Shown here: positions 31,417-43,190 of the stretch, piece by piece
Position numbering within the stretch: the first letter of the stretch is position 1
Layout: every line of letters starts with the position of its first letter
Assembly: GCF_002878395.1 (NCBI RefSeq)
Contig: NC_061120.1
Span: forward strand, 91,248,110 to 91,312,109
Source: Capsicum annuum
Lineage: Eukaryota > Streptophyta > Magnoliopsida > Solanales > Solanaceae
Direction of reading: 5' to 3'
Length of the DNA stretch: 64,000 nucleotides
Notes under the pieces: generated by a model
The model's database searches: none
What the model was told of the DNA's origin: nothing
Seen by the model: the letters and a program-made list of their open reading frames with translations, nothing else
Program-made: the position numbers and the translations under genes

Positions 31417-33461
31417 TTTGAATTTTGAATGACCCTCCCCCTTATCTGTTGTTAAAACTATTTTCCCTTTCAGAAGTAACTGTTCTCCCAAGTAGTCTAT
31501 ACTTAAGGGACTCTCTACCCAGATAAAAAAAACTATGTGCTTACACTGTATCAGATTGCATCAAACCAAAAAGGAAAAAGAAGTCAAAAAAAAAAGTCAG
31601 TCAGAGAAACTCATCAATAAAAAGAAAGAAAAGAGGATAAGTGAATTGGAATTCCGTTGGAGTTTTCGGTGAGAACGCGTCTGCTTCAATATTCATTCAA
31701 TTCATCTACACAGGTTTTTATTTCATATTAAATTAATTTTACGATTTCATGTATTATTCATGTAAAAGCTGTCATTTACGTGAATTCGCGGTAATAAATT
31801 GTATTATATGCTTTGTTATTCGAATATGTTATGTAGAATAGTGAATAAAAAGTGAATTAAAGTTTAAATCTCATAACAAATATTTTAAAATATGTAGAAA
31901 TATTCTGAATATGTCAAAAAATACATGTATAAAAACAGTGATGATTTTTACATCTCTAACGTAATTTATATACTATCACTATTCCTAAATTTCTATTCAT
32001 GATAAAATCATACACATACAATTTTTTGTACACAGATCATACATACACTCACTGTATTTCATCATAACATCATGCACATGTACACACAGTGAGAAATTGA
32101 AAAAAAAAAATATAATGAAGAAGTAGAAAGAAGAAGAAGCATTAAGAGATTTAGAGTAACGTAAAATCAAAAGATCAATATGATATAAAATATAAAGATT
32201 TTTCGGCGAAATCTTCACCGGAATACTAAAGAAATCGGTGACCAAATGGCCAGTGAAGCCTAGTGTCGTTGGAGCCAATATTCTCCCTCTCTGGCGAAGT
32301 TCTAAACGCCGAACCTTTGCTCCCCCTTGTATCGCCGAACTATCGAAACCACAGCGCTGGTGCCACCCCAAACCCCACAATCACGCCGGCTTCTCCTATT
32401 TTCATTCCCCGCGACACCGAAACTTCTCTTCTTCCCTTCCCCATCGTTAGCGAAGCTTCAACACCGTCATTGCTCCCTCCTTCCTCATATCTACCGTCGT
32501 TAACCATCAGATCCGGCGCCATCATCCCTCTCATCTCGCCGGCAATCAATAACAACCTTCGATGAAACCCGAAATCACCATTACAAGCAACAGAACTGTC
32601 ATTATAAAAAAAAAAAAAAAAAGAACACCATTTTTGTAGATTGATCAGTAGTAGTAGTGATTTTGAGAAAAAGAGAGAAGAGAGAAATTGGGGTTTGGGT
32701 GGTTGTATTACTCGTGTGTTTAAAAGTTGTGTGTGTATTTTATTTTATAAATTGGGGGATTAAGATTAGTATAACATGAATCATTTTATATTATTATTAT
32801 TATTATTGTTATATTATTTTACTTGTTATTATTAATATTTTTTTATATATTTTATTTTAGCATTAAATTAATTAATTATTTTTAAATGAGAAATTATGCT
32901 AGATTACTATTAAAATTAAGTATAACTCTGAGTAAGTACGTCTTTAATGTTAGATAAATTTTTAGATACGTTGAAATTTTCGTATCAACTAAGAATGTGG
33001 CGCACGCATCTTTGTGAGATATTTAAAAGTAATTCAAGGATACAATAATGCACTTTGATAAATATTTTTTAAAATTAATTTTTTACCGATTTAATACAAA
33101 AGTTTTTAAATAATTTTAGTACATTAAAATGAACGAATTTAGGCCTTTAAATATAATTTATCAAAATAGTTTAAGTCAAATATAAGTCGATAAAGCGACC
33201 GTGCTAGAACCACGGGACTCGAGAGGTACCTCATACCTTCCCCTCGGTCAATAGAATTCCTTACCCGATCTTCTGTTTTCGCAGACCACAATAAGAGTCA
33301 TTTCCTTTGGACTAGGAATCTAATAAGTTGACTTGGAACACCATAACGCAATTTCAAGAGGCGACTCTATAATTAAAAAATAATCCCTACTCAATATTAT
33401 TATCATTTTAATTAGAAAAACCCATCGACCTCCGACCCTCGAGCGAAAAAGGGATGTGACA
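30917..33461 (+). repeat. 3' LTR of the Ogre/Tat element (2,545 bp)
   Basis: It corresponds to 15067-17580 and ends GGGATGTGACA. The first four bases are TATA instead of TGTC, so the canonical TG is mutated. Differences from the 5' copy include a long AAT microsatellite at 31370-31413 and loss of about 30 bases near 31915. The GC-rich island is at about 32205-32570, where the plus-strand frame is shifted compared with the other LTR. Confidence 0.92.
31370..31413. repeat. (AAT)n microsatellite in 3' LTR only
   Basis: About fifteen uninterrupted AAT units lie where the 5' LTR has only a short, imperfect AAATAA run (about 15496-15517). The expansion therefore happened after insertion and is specific to one LTR. 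Confidence 0.9.
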
Positions 33462-33466
33462 ATTAT

Positions 33467-33631
33467 TGTTTTTCACAAATAATATTTAAAAAGATCATTC
33501 ATACTTGAATTGAATGTACTTATATACAATTCCTGATTGAAAAGTGAATTAGAAAGAAGTCATAAGCTACTTTCCCAATTTAAAATACAACTTTAAGTTA
33601 GATTTGAAACTTCCATGACCAAATATTGTTT
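33467..33631. mobile_element. Right part of the MITE split by the Ogre element
   Basis: This continues the element begun at 14989 and ends in catgaccaaatattg, inverted relative to the left end. No coding capacity is seen. Confidence 0.45.
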
Positions 33632-33656
33632 TGAAATAACATAAAAAAAAAAAAAA

Positions 33657-34212
33657 TGGAGAATACTTTCCCCATTTCATTTTACTTGACACATGCTAGA
33701 CATTTCCTTTAAAAATATATTTGTTAGAGTTTATTTAACTTGACCTTATTAATTATGTTTTGGAAGTCTAAATTTGATGACTTGTATTTTATATGGTTAT
33801 TTAATGATAAGGATAGTATTGATGAAAATGATAAATTTCTTTTTATTTGCTAAAATAAACAAGTAAAAGAAAAATCTATATTTAGTATCCGTTTGACCAT
33901 GAGTAATTTTTTACTTTTTTTTTTCAAAAAATTATTTCACTTTAGTGAAAAAGGTGAAAATTGTGGTGTTTGTTCATGAGAATTCCAAATACAATTCCGG
34001 AATTGTATTTGGAAAAGTGAAAACCAGTTTTACTTGTTTTCACTTGCTTCGCTCATACTTCTCTCACAAAATTTCAAAAACAACTTTAATTTATATTTAT
34101 GGTCAAACACAACTCCAACTCCAACTTCAACTTCAACTCCAACTCAACTCCGAAAAAATTATGATTTTTATGGCCAAACGGGTTAATATAAGAGTCAAGT
34201 AAAATAAAACGA
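33657..34212. mobile_element. MITE with a second MITE nested inside
   Basis: The outer ends are ttcattttacttgacac (near 33675) and, inverted, agtcaagtaaaataaaacg (near 34195), giving a terminal inverted repeat. Within it, 33885-34187 starts gtatccgtttgaccatgag and ends tatggccaaacgggtta, a second inverted pair. The inner element also has an AACTCC/AACTTC run (34110-34152). Neither carries a transposase. Confidence 0.6.
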
Positions 34213-34478
34213 ATACAGTGATCCCTCCATCCATCTTTATTTGCCCATTATACTAAAAATAATTATCCAACTTTACTTGTCAAGTTTGAAAAATTAAGAA
34301 ATAATTTATTATTTTGTGTCTATTTTATCCTTGCTATTAAATTGTATTCACTTTCCAATATTTAGATTACTTATAATTATTAGGGGTAGTATAGTAAACT
34401 TATCCTTCTATTTATTATCTTTTATGGGATGTGTTAAGTCAAACATAAACAAATAAAGATAAACAGATGAAGTAATTT
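34213..34478. mobile_element. Small MITE
   Basis: It begins gatccctccatccatcttta and ends with an approximate inverse (aaataaagataaacagatga), a pattern like Stowaway-type elements whose ends read CTCCCTCCGTCC. It abuts the preceding MITE. No ORF of note. Confidence 0.5.
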
Positions 34479-35390
34479 TTATGAGCAAACGATTCCTTCG
34501 TTGTAAAGAGGGCTAGAGTCAAGAGTGATAGGTGGGGATTGTTGTCTCCTTTAACTTTATCTCTTGGCTACAATCAAATATGGCACTAGCTGTCAAATTA
34601 CTTATAGCACTGTCTTCCTCTCTGTGCATAGCTTCATTGTATACTTAAATGTGGATGTTGTTCCACAAATGTATGTTATCTCAAAAAGTGGTGGGACTAG
34701 CATAGTTTCGAATATCTGTATAGCTTCCAGCATAAATGGGTTATATAATCATTGAACTAAAGAATTTAAATTCTCTCGATTGGGACCTTTTCTATCTTTA
34801 GATTACGCTACTATCAAGGACCTAATTTATTCATAATTATGTTAGCTGCTTCTATGGAGAAAGTGAATGCACTTGGGCCTTCAACACTACTACACACAAT
34901 GCTTCACTAACTCGAAGTCTCGAAATAGTATTATAACGCACTACAAATTAAATATAATATCCCTTTGTTCCTTAGACTAGGTAGGGTGTACTCAATTTAA
35001 ATTTAAAAAAAAAAAAAAAAAAGGTCTAACGTAATTACCAATTTGCATGATTCATATCATATAGTAATTTGTTGCTTTCAAACCTAGTTGTCAAGACTAA
35101 AAGTGAATACTGCTTTAGAAAAACTCCTCTTTTGACCGATTGAGAGGATGATACCTAGCAGACGGGCAGAGCTAGAAAATGCTCAAATCATTTACGTGTG
35201 TGATTTCCTCGTATGATTTCTAAAATGTAAATTGCATTAATTTAGTGATGTAAATATTTCTCAATCTAAGTCCATTCTTTGTATAATAAAATTTCACCAA
35301 TAGATGTAGCCTTTTCGTCTATGAGTTCATTTGATATACTCCAATGTTTGTATTACTTCGAATCTAATTACTATATAGCATGTACTTAGG
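34479..35390. other. Unassigned stretch
   Basis: I see no supported gene. A 63-codon open frame at 34564-34755 has serine/isoleucine-rich composition and no recognisable motif. A poly-A run is at about 35004-35021. Confidence 0.4.
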
Positions 35391-35791
35391 TGTTTAATGT
35401 TTGCTCCAACATCTTGTCTATAGCAAGGCCTAAGAGGGGCAGGGGCAGCCCGGGTTAGAGTCGTGATCGAACATGACGTTTACTTGGTGGGCTTAATTAA
35501 GAAATAAAGTTGCAATCTTATATCAGCAATATTTTTTGACTTGATGATAAGCGCTTGGTCCTAACAAGTGATCAGAGCCAAGGTCATGGATTTGATTCCC
35601 TAGAGCAACATGTTGCCTCAGACAAGTGTTTGGAGGGGAGTTGTTGGGTAACTCCAACATCCTGCCTATGGCTAGGCCCACGAGGAATTAGGTGATCCCG
35701 ATCAGAGTCATGATCGAATATGACGCTTGTTTGGTGAAATTATTTTTTAAAAAAATAAAATTGTGATCTCGCTAAACGCTTGATCCTAACA
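35391..35791 (+). mobile_element. TRIM-like miniature LTR retrotransposon
   Basis: Two related direct repeats bracket a tiny internal region. The right repeat, 35642-35791, starts TGTTGGGTAACTCC and ends TGATCCTAACA; the left, about 35391-35576, ends TGGTCCTAACA and carries a small insertion. Just after the left repeat is AGTGATCAGAGCC (35577-35589), close to the initiator tRNA-Met primer site, and before the right one is a purine run (ttggaggggag). The internal region is about 65 bases with no coding capacity. These are the parts of a terminal-repeat retrotransposon in miniature. No clear target duplication was found. Confidence 0.6.
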
Positions 35792-36849
35792 AATTGCATC
35801 TCTAATATTCTTTAGTGTTTGAGTTGGTATTGTCATTACGTATAGAAGTACTGTTCACATTTAATTAAGGAGTTCCGCAATATATGATCAATTACTCGTT
35901 TTACTCAAAAAAAGCAATAACTGATTTTACAATATGCGACCACGTTCGACTGTATGATTTTGACTTAGATTATCAGAATGCATGAGTATACAAAAGTGAT
36001 TTTCAACTCGCTAACCACGAACAATCTTTCCATCTAACTCTTTTTTCACCTTGGAGATTAATTATCTTGATATTATTTTTTATTAACTGTTTGCTTTATT
36101 TATTAAAAATAATATGCATTCCATAATTTCTAATTAGAAGTTATTTGTCTATAGAAATACCCTCCACCCTATTTAGTAGAAAATTGGTTTGAGGGACCTT
36201 GAGGGTGTTTAATTATTTTTATTGTTTTATCCTCGGATAATTAATCTTGATACTATTTCATACTCTAACAGAAATAACTTATCCCGCTACTAATTAGTAA
36301 TCTTGATATTACTTATTCCAAAATTAGTAACTAAAACAGGGGATTATAAGACTACTAAAATTTTATTGCAGAACTAATGCTTGTCCGGCATACTAAATGA
36401 GCCCCAAGAGCTTAACAATGGAAACCCTTGTTAGGTAACTACTGAACCCTTTGATAATAATCTAATTGCCAAACTTTGTTATCATCAAAATTTTAGATAA
36501 GTAGTAAATCTTAGCTAACAGTAAAAAGGGCAATTTGGTATACTAAAGCTTCACTATGCATGAAGTTTTAGGAAGAATCGAATCATAAGGATTTATTGTA
36601 CACGATCTTATCTTGTATTTTTGCAATAGGCTGTTTCTACGACTAACATGTTACCTAATCTAACAAAGTGCAGAAATGTGCTCTAATTATCAGATTAGCC
36701 AATGGCCACTCTATTAAAGTACATCAATTCATGTAATGGTCGGATTTATGAGGTGAAATTAACTCATTAATGTGGTCATCTTGATATAAAGGCACATGAA
36801 ATCGATGCATTGGCGGGATACGTCTTCTCTTCTATGAGCTTTGCATGTG
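35792..36849. other. Unassigned AT-rich stretch
   Basis: No gene is supported. At 36225-36360 there are loose inverted and direct repeats of ggataattaatcttgatact / taatcttgatatta that may be MITE remains. Confidence 0.35.
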
Positions 36850-36851
36850 CT

Positions 36852-36945
36852 TACGGCCAACTTTTGATCATGGCACACAGTTTATGGCCAACTTTTGATC
36901 ATGACATACATAGTTTATGACCAACTTTAGATCATGACAAAGACC
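36852..36945. repeat. Three tandem ~35-bp units
   Basis: The phrase ggccaacttttgatcatg and close variants occur three times in succession (about 36855, 36886 and 36919), linked by acatacatagtttat-like spacers. Confidence 0.8.
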
Positions 36946-36959
36946 TATGCTCTGTTCGA

Positions 36960-38693
36960 AAACAGGCATACGCAGTTGATGTAAAATGGGATGCAAAAAA
37001 AATTTAAACAAGACAATAAGATAAGATATCACGATATAATAAAGAGGTAGAAAAAAAAGGAAGAAGAGGTTTAGAAGAAAAGAACGGAAAATTTAACAAT
37101 TAAAATACATAAATTATTAAACTCGATCCAAGGGATAAGAGAAATTGAATACTTACAAAAGATTAGTTACCCTAATATGGAAGACTTAAGACTATTTATA
37201 CTGGTCTTGTAAAAATAGTCAAATTACAAATATGATCAAATTATAAAATGATAGCCTCTTTAGTCCTTAGTGATCTTCTTGGTTATCACCACTTTTCTTA
37301 TAGATCTATTTGAGCATGTTATGAACTTTAAAAGCTCTTTTTATGATCCTTTCAAGACACTTAAAATTCTTGTGGGTGATTGAATGCTTCCGTATTCAAG
37401 ATAGTTCATATCCATGTTTGCTATCAATCTTGCTATCTCGATTTGCATAAGCGATAGAGGCATATCAGAATCATACTCCTTGCATGAATTATAGACAATC
37501 AATATAAATACATAGTTCACGCAAAGGATGCTTAAAATTAAACAGGAATATCTCTTGAAGTGTGAGCAAATACCATGAAGCGAATCTGTCTTCGAATCTG
37601 CGGTCTTCTATAGTGATGATCCCAAATTCACAGTAAGGGAATCCCTATTTATAGAGATACTCTCCCAATTCAAGGAGGAAAGAAAAACACACGTCTGTTT
37701 CTACTTCAACAAGGAAAGGCGACGACTTCTCCTAGGAAATAGGATTTCGAGTTCTAGTTTAATATGGGCATTGTAAGGACCACGAAATTAATTAATGAGG
37801 CTCTCTATTATGAAAATAATTCAAATTACTAATTTAAATTATTTTTACCATAATACATTATAAATCATTGCACTAAAAATTAGTAATTGCACTCATTTAT
37901 TTTTACTTTGAAATTCCTCATTAAATATTTATATAATTCTCATGTTATGATTATCGATACTAATCAATAAATTAAATTACTGACGAATTTAATATAATGA
38001 TTAATTTTCTTTAGAGAAATGCGCAACTTATTTCATATGTCGGATTCATAAATCCACCGACCGAATTTACATATGAAAACTTATAAGTTTCTCATAAAAG
38101 ATATATCATCAATCGCTATACTGAGACATGAATTTCATCAACTAAATTATTATTTCACCAATATATATTATTATCATCCAATATACTAAGAATATTGACC
38201 CATCTCAGAATCTCACCTTTTAATAAATCAAAATGATAAATAATCTATACAGATCATAATAGTTATATCAAGATTGAAAATATATGCATAAGTACATTTA
38301 ATAGTTTAGAGAATATGTTTTTATCAGTCAATCTAAAACAACTATCACTACTCGGCTCTATTCAATACATACAAAATGCACTAGCACGAGAAGTTAGAAC
38401 TATACTATTTTCGTAATCAAAATAAGTTACATTTAATCTCGTGCTACAATCATTCTGATAGTTTGTCCAAATTTTCATATACGATTGTGAACTATAACTT
38501 TAAATTATAAGAACTGGTGATTTAATCTTCTGTTTATAAACTAAATTTTGTACGCCAAATCATCTACTATATGAATTGAAGACACATATATATGACAATG
38601 ATCTATTTAATGTAATGATTTACTAAATAAATAAATAATCATTCAATAAATAATACTACATCAAAACCGCATGATTTATATAATATCCTAACA
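36960..38693 (-). repeat. LTR-like block, minus strand (inner border unknown)
   Basis: On the minus strand the block starts TGTTAGGATATTATAT at 38693, has a promoter-like CTCTATAAATAGGG at about 37648-37662, and reads on as AT-rich non-coding sequence. It is directly beside the truncated copia copy at 38752. A second TATA-like word, GTATAAATAGTC, is near 37192-37203. This resembles the U3-R of a copia-type LTR, but I could not find the 3' CA end, a partner LTR or coding sequence. Everything left of about 37400 may be unrelated. Confidence 0.4.
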
Positions 38694-38751
38694 TACCCAT
38701 CATCACTTTTGGTTCATTTTGAGTAATATAATCCATGTTGCTTTTTAGTTA

Positions 38752-40498
38752 ATTGGAGGAATAGCCTGAGGATTTTGTGGTTCCAGGTAAACAAAAAAAG
38801 GTGTATAAACTTGTTAAGTTACTTTATGGACTAAAACAAACACCTAAACAGTGGCATGCAAAGTTTGACCAAGCTAAGTTGGCAAACGAGTTTAAGATAA
38901 ACGAATGTGATAAACGTGTTTACATTAAAGATACTCCAAATTACAAGGTCATTGTTTGCTTGTATGTGGATGATATGTTGATCATCAGTAAAGACATTTC
39001 TGACATAAATGCTACGAAATGAATGGTTGAGAACAAGTTTGATATGAAAGGTCTTGGAATTACGGATATGATCTTAGGAATAAGAATCCATAAAACTCCA
39101 CAAGGGTAAGCATTGTCACAGTCTCATTACATTGAAAAGGTACTTGACAAATTTAAGTATTTGGAATTTGACATTGGCAAGACTCCATTGAACGTGAGCT
39201 TTGCACTTCAAAAGAATGAAGGTGAAAGTGACTCACAGTTAGACTACCGAAGAGTGTTGGGATGTTTAATGTATATCATGAATTGTACACGGCTAGACAT
39301 AGTATGTGTTATTAGTAAGTTGAGTCGGTACACGAGTAATCCCAATAAAAATTATTGAATGGCAATGAAAAGAGTCTTGGGGTATCTTAGATACACTCAA
39401 GACTATGCTTTGCATTATAATAAATATTTTGTGGCAATTGAAGGATATAGTGATGCAAATTGGATCACCAAATCAAATGAAGTAAAATCCACGAGTGGAT
39501 ATGTTTTACTATAGGTGGAGGAGGAGTCTCTTGAAAATCGTCCAAACAGACATGTATTGTTCGCTCTACAATGGAATTTGAAATTAACGCATTAGATAAA
39601 GCCAGTGAAGAAGCAGAATAGCTCTAAAATTTCTTGGAAGATATTTCTTATTGGCCCAAATCATTGGCACCAGTATGTATACACTGTGATAGTCAAGCAG
39701 CGATATGTAGTGCAAGGAGCATGATGTATACCAATAAATCTCATCATATAATACGAAGACATAATACTATTAAAGAACTTCTCTCTACTGAAATTATCAC
39801 CATTAACTATATGAAGTCAAAGAATAATGTATCGGATCCACTTATAAAAGGCCTATCTAGATAGGGGGTTGATAGAACATCCAAGAGACCGGGTTTACTG
39901 CCTAGGACAAGTCAGCATGGCAGTGACTCTACCTAGCAGCCTGGAGATCCCAAGAGCTAGGTTCAAGATGATCAAACAAAGTTATGTCTGGTAGGTTCAA
40001 CATTGTAAATATATTCAACCCATTCTCATGATGGAGACATTGTTTAGTAAACAAGGATAAGACTTAAGGTGTGAAGTCTTTTAATGATTATCAAAATTTG
40101 ACAAATTTGACCAAATAGTTTAATCTATAGGATTGATCTTTTAGAAATCATCTATGTGAGGGTAAAGTGGAAGCCGCTTCAAGAAGAATGTTAAGAAAGT
40201 CCTATTCTCTAAGCTCTCATGAAATCAGAACGTGTTCATGGCTAAAACAAACAAAACCGTGAAAACCATAAACGGTAAAAGGCTAGTAGTGTGACATGTG
40301 TTGTCTAGGTGTACATTAAATCTTAACGTTTCAAAGATATCAAATCTACCGATTGACCCAGTGCATCCGATGCATTTCACTTTGAAAAGTTCAAAAGGAA
40401 ACCCACTTATCTAGATACAATCATTCTTTGCTTGATGATCGCATACTTTTCCATATAATTTTATGAAAAAGTAGTCATTTTCCATTCACGTAAGGGAT
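38752..40498 (+). pseudogene. Ty1/copia 3' fragment: RT end, RNase H, 3' UTR
   Basis: The sequence enters mid-RT and shows KLLYGLKQTPKQWHAKFDQA, then the catalytic LYVDDMLII box (YVDD at 38963-38974). It continues to LGCLMYIMNCTRLDI and the copia RNase H tail (VCIHCDSQAAICSARSMM, 39670-39725). Stops at 39019, 39106, 39356 and elsewhere kill it. After about 39865 comes a 3' UTR ending in a purine-rich run at 40490. The same order recurs at 44490-46203. It is a second copy of the element to its right, cut at its left end next to an unrelated LTR-like block. The YVDD box is intact here but not in the longer copy. Confidence 0.85.
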
Positions 40499-41371
40499 TG
40501 TTAGGTTTAAATTGAAAGTATGAATGTAAAATTGAGGAAATTAGTGAAGGGAAAGTGAAAACACACCTAAAAGGAAAGTGTGCTCACTATAAGGAAAGTC
40601 TACTAATTCTCTCACATTGGTGGGGGGATGAAACTTTTATGTGTTCTTATTAAGAAACACAATTCCACATGGATAGTGAGACAAGAACCAAGAGGTGCCT
40701 CGCACCCTCGTTGTTGTTGCTCGCTTGGCTCGGCTTTGGCTTCGGCTTCAAATTTGGTTTTGAATTTTAATTTGTCAAATAATCAATCGATGAGATTAAT
40801 TTTTTGAGAAAAAATTATTTGAAACTTGGGAAAAATACAGTCCGAAAATCTAGGGAAAAAATATAACGAAAAAGACACACTGTTTTGAATGGACAAACAT
40901 GGCTATTCAGAAAAGATACACCTTTTCGATAAACCATTGCATCTTTTTTGTAGGGGCACTTCATGACTATATAAACCATCATTTTCCCAGAGGTTTAGTA
41001 CCAAAAATTTTATGCCTTACAAATACTTCTTGTCTTCTAAAAACGTTGTACCATCATCTCTCGTTGAGTGAGTTTGAAGAATTTGATAGTTTGAGGTACC
41101 ACTAATGTCAGATTGTGAGCCATTTTATCCTGCGAGAAAAAATTTTGCAACCTCGGCTACTTGAGGGGAATTAATTCCTTAAGGACACTCCGTGAATTCA
41201 GAGGACTTCGTTTTATTTCTGTTTTATCTTATTTATTAAATATAACATACTTCTTTAATAGTTTGTATTGAAGGTGTTGAAAAATTTCATAAGTGTTATT
41301 GAAAAAGTCTTGAACTTGTGTTGAAATTTAGTGTATAAACATACAAATTTTGTACTACCCGAAACAACAAT
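40499..41371 (+). repeat. Shared Ty1/copia LTR (873 bp)
   Basis: It begins TGTTAGGTTTAAATTG and ends GAAACAACA, and matches 46204-47068. It has a TATA-like ctatataaacc (about 40968-40978). It is at once the 3' LTR of the fragment on its left and the 5' LTR of the element on its right. The 68-codon frame at 40899-41105 is partly shared by the other LTR (46579-46782) but diverges at the start and is probably not a gene. Confidence 0.85.
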
Positions 41372-41624
41372 CTTAAGGAATTAATTTTTCAGAATCTGTA
41401 TTGTTTGGTTTCTGGAGATTAAAGCTTTATGTTTTCTACTTTGTTTGAACTTTACAAGTGATTTGAAGAAATAAAACTTCATCATAGTTTAAAAACTATT
41501 CGTTTAACGATTGAAAGTCATAAAAACTTCATCGTTAAACTAGAAACAAGTAGTGTTTAAAGTTGCTATAAACTTTTTTTAGTATTGTGATATATAATGT
41601 TGACTATTTTTTGTGACAGAAAAA
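41372..41624 (+). other. Copia leader
   Basis: The leader begins atcttaaggaattaattt. The usual initiator tRNA-Met primer site (TGGTATCAGAGC) is not visible after the LTR; either a different primer is used or the site has decayed. A loose direct repeat, ATCGTTAAAC / GTTTAACGATTG type, lies at 41505-41545. Confidence 0.4.
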
Positions 41625-42598
41625 ATGACTAATGACGTTCATGTGAATGATGCTGGGACAAGTGTGGCAGCAACGAATGTTGCTATAACTAGTTGTACGA
41701 GTGCTTCGCGGGCAATGGCACTAGCGGAGAAACCCAAAAAATTTACGAGTGTTGATTTTAAAAGGTGGCAATAGAAGATGTTTTTCTACCTTACAACCTT
41801 GTGTGTACAAAGTTTACATATGAAGAAGCTCCACAATTGTCCAATAAAACTTCAGACTAGGAGTAATTTGTTGTTATGGAGGTATGGAAATATTCTGATT
41901 TCCTATGTCGGAATTACATGCTAAGTGGCCTCCAAGATAACCTATACAACGTGTACAGTGGAATTAAGATATCAAAAAAGTTGTGGAGTGCACTGAAAAG
42001 AAAATACAAGACTGGGGATGCTGGATCCAAAAAGTTCTTTGTTGAAAGATTCCTTGAGTATAAAATAATTGACAGTAAGTCTGTCGTATCTCAATTACAG
42101 AAACTGTAAGTTATCATCCACGATCTCCTTGCAGAAGGTATGAATTTTGCGAATACCTTATTTGAATATATTAAAAATGTTCTTAATATACACATGAACT
42201 TTATTGTAGGTTTGGTTATGAACAAAGCATTTCAATTTGTTGCAATAATAGAGAAGTTGTCACCTATGTGGGAGGACTTGAAGAACTACTTGAAATATAA
42301 ATGAAAGGAGATGGCAGTCGAAGATATCATCGTAAGGTTGAACATTGAAGAAGACAATAAAGCAGCAGAAAGAAGGTTAAAAGGAAATTTTTCAATGAGT
42401 GGAGCAAACATTATAGAAAACGAACACAAAAACTCGAAAAAACGGAAGAAAAATGTACAAGAAAGCAATCAATGTAAGAAGAAATTCAAGAAAAAATGCT
42501 TTAATTGTATCAAGATCGGTAATAAGTCAACAGATTATCGTGCCCCAAAGAAAGGCAAAAATAAAAACCAAGCAAATATTGTTGAATCCAAGAACTAA
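41625..42598 (+). pseudogene. Ty1/copia gag with destroyed zinc knuckle
   Basis: An ATG at 41625 starts a gag-type N-terminus (MTNDVHVNDAGTSVAA) followed by the copia gag core (SDFLCRNYMLSGLQDNLYNV, near 41896). The knuckle at 42497-42538 reads CFNCIKIGNKSTDY: the His and the last Cys of C-x2-C-x4-H-x4-C are replaced by Asn and Tyr. Stops at about 41773, 42107 and 42301 break the frame. Gag would assemble particles with element RNA. The element has therefore lost packaging function. Confidence 0.85.
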
Positions 42599-43190
42599 AT
42601 GGATGATCTGTGTGCCATACTGGCTTAATATAACTTGGTGGAAAATCTACGAGAATGGTGGATGAATTTTGGTGCCACCTGCCACGTTTATGCAAATAAG
42701 GAGTTGTTTGCTGTATTTGCTCCGGCTTAAGGTGAAGAGAAGATCTATATGGAAAAATCCACAACTGCAAAAGTTGAAATAACATGAAAAATTTGCTTGA
42801 AAATGACATCAGGTAAAGTATTGACTCTTAACAATGTCCTATATATACCGGAGTTAAGAAAGAACTTGATTTCTATATCACTTCTTGATAAAAATGGATT
42901 CAAATGTATATTTGTTTCCGAAAAAAATATACTTAGTAAAGGAGAAATGTATGTAGGAAAAGGCTACCTCACTGTGGGTCTATTTAAATTGAATGTAATG
43001 ACAATTGAAATCAATAAAAGTTTTATTTCTGCTTACTTGCTTGAGTTTAATGAATTATGGAAGGAAAGATGAGGACATGTCAATTACAAAATATTATGAA
43101 AACTGATTAGCTTAGAAGTTTTGCTAAACTTTGAGTGCAATAAATCAAAATATCAAACGTGTGTAGAATCAAAGTATGCTAAGCACCCGT
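42599..43190 (+). pseudogene. Ty1/copia protease and GAG-pre-integrase region
   Basis: The usual copia protease motif (W-x-D-S-G-A) appears as WWMNFGATCHV: the catalytic Asp and following Ser are Asn (42665-42667) and Phe. Downstream KMTSGKVLTLNNVLYIPELRK (42800-42862) and LISISLLDKNGFKC are the family's protease C-terminal region; the pre-integrase part follows to about 43190. Several stops are present. It cannot cleave its polyprotein. Confidence 0.8.

Larger units (their letters stand above)
15067..33461 (+). mobile_element. Complete Ogre/Tat-type Ty3/gypsy retrotransposon, 18.4 kb
   Basis: The element is bounded by two long LTRs and flanked by a perfect 5-bp target duplication, attat at 15062-15066 and at 33462-33466. 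Internal order is: primer site, long 5' leader, extra ORF1, gag, protease, G-patch-like segment, intron, RT, RNase H, second (archaeal-type) RNase H, integrase, long 3' region with tandem repeats, polypurine tract. An ORF upstream of gag, dual RNase H, an intron before RT and very long length are hallmarks of the Tat/Ogre lineage. All coding regions carry stops or frameshifts, so it is non-autonomous now. LTR differences such as indels and a microsatellite expansion show it is not recent. Confidence 0.92.

Noticed and set aside
31189..31491. ORFs rich in Ile/Tyr around the AAT tract
   Set aside because: Simple-sequence translation products of the microsatellite and flanks.
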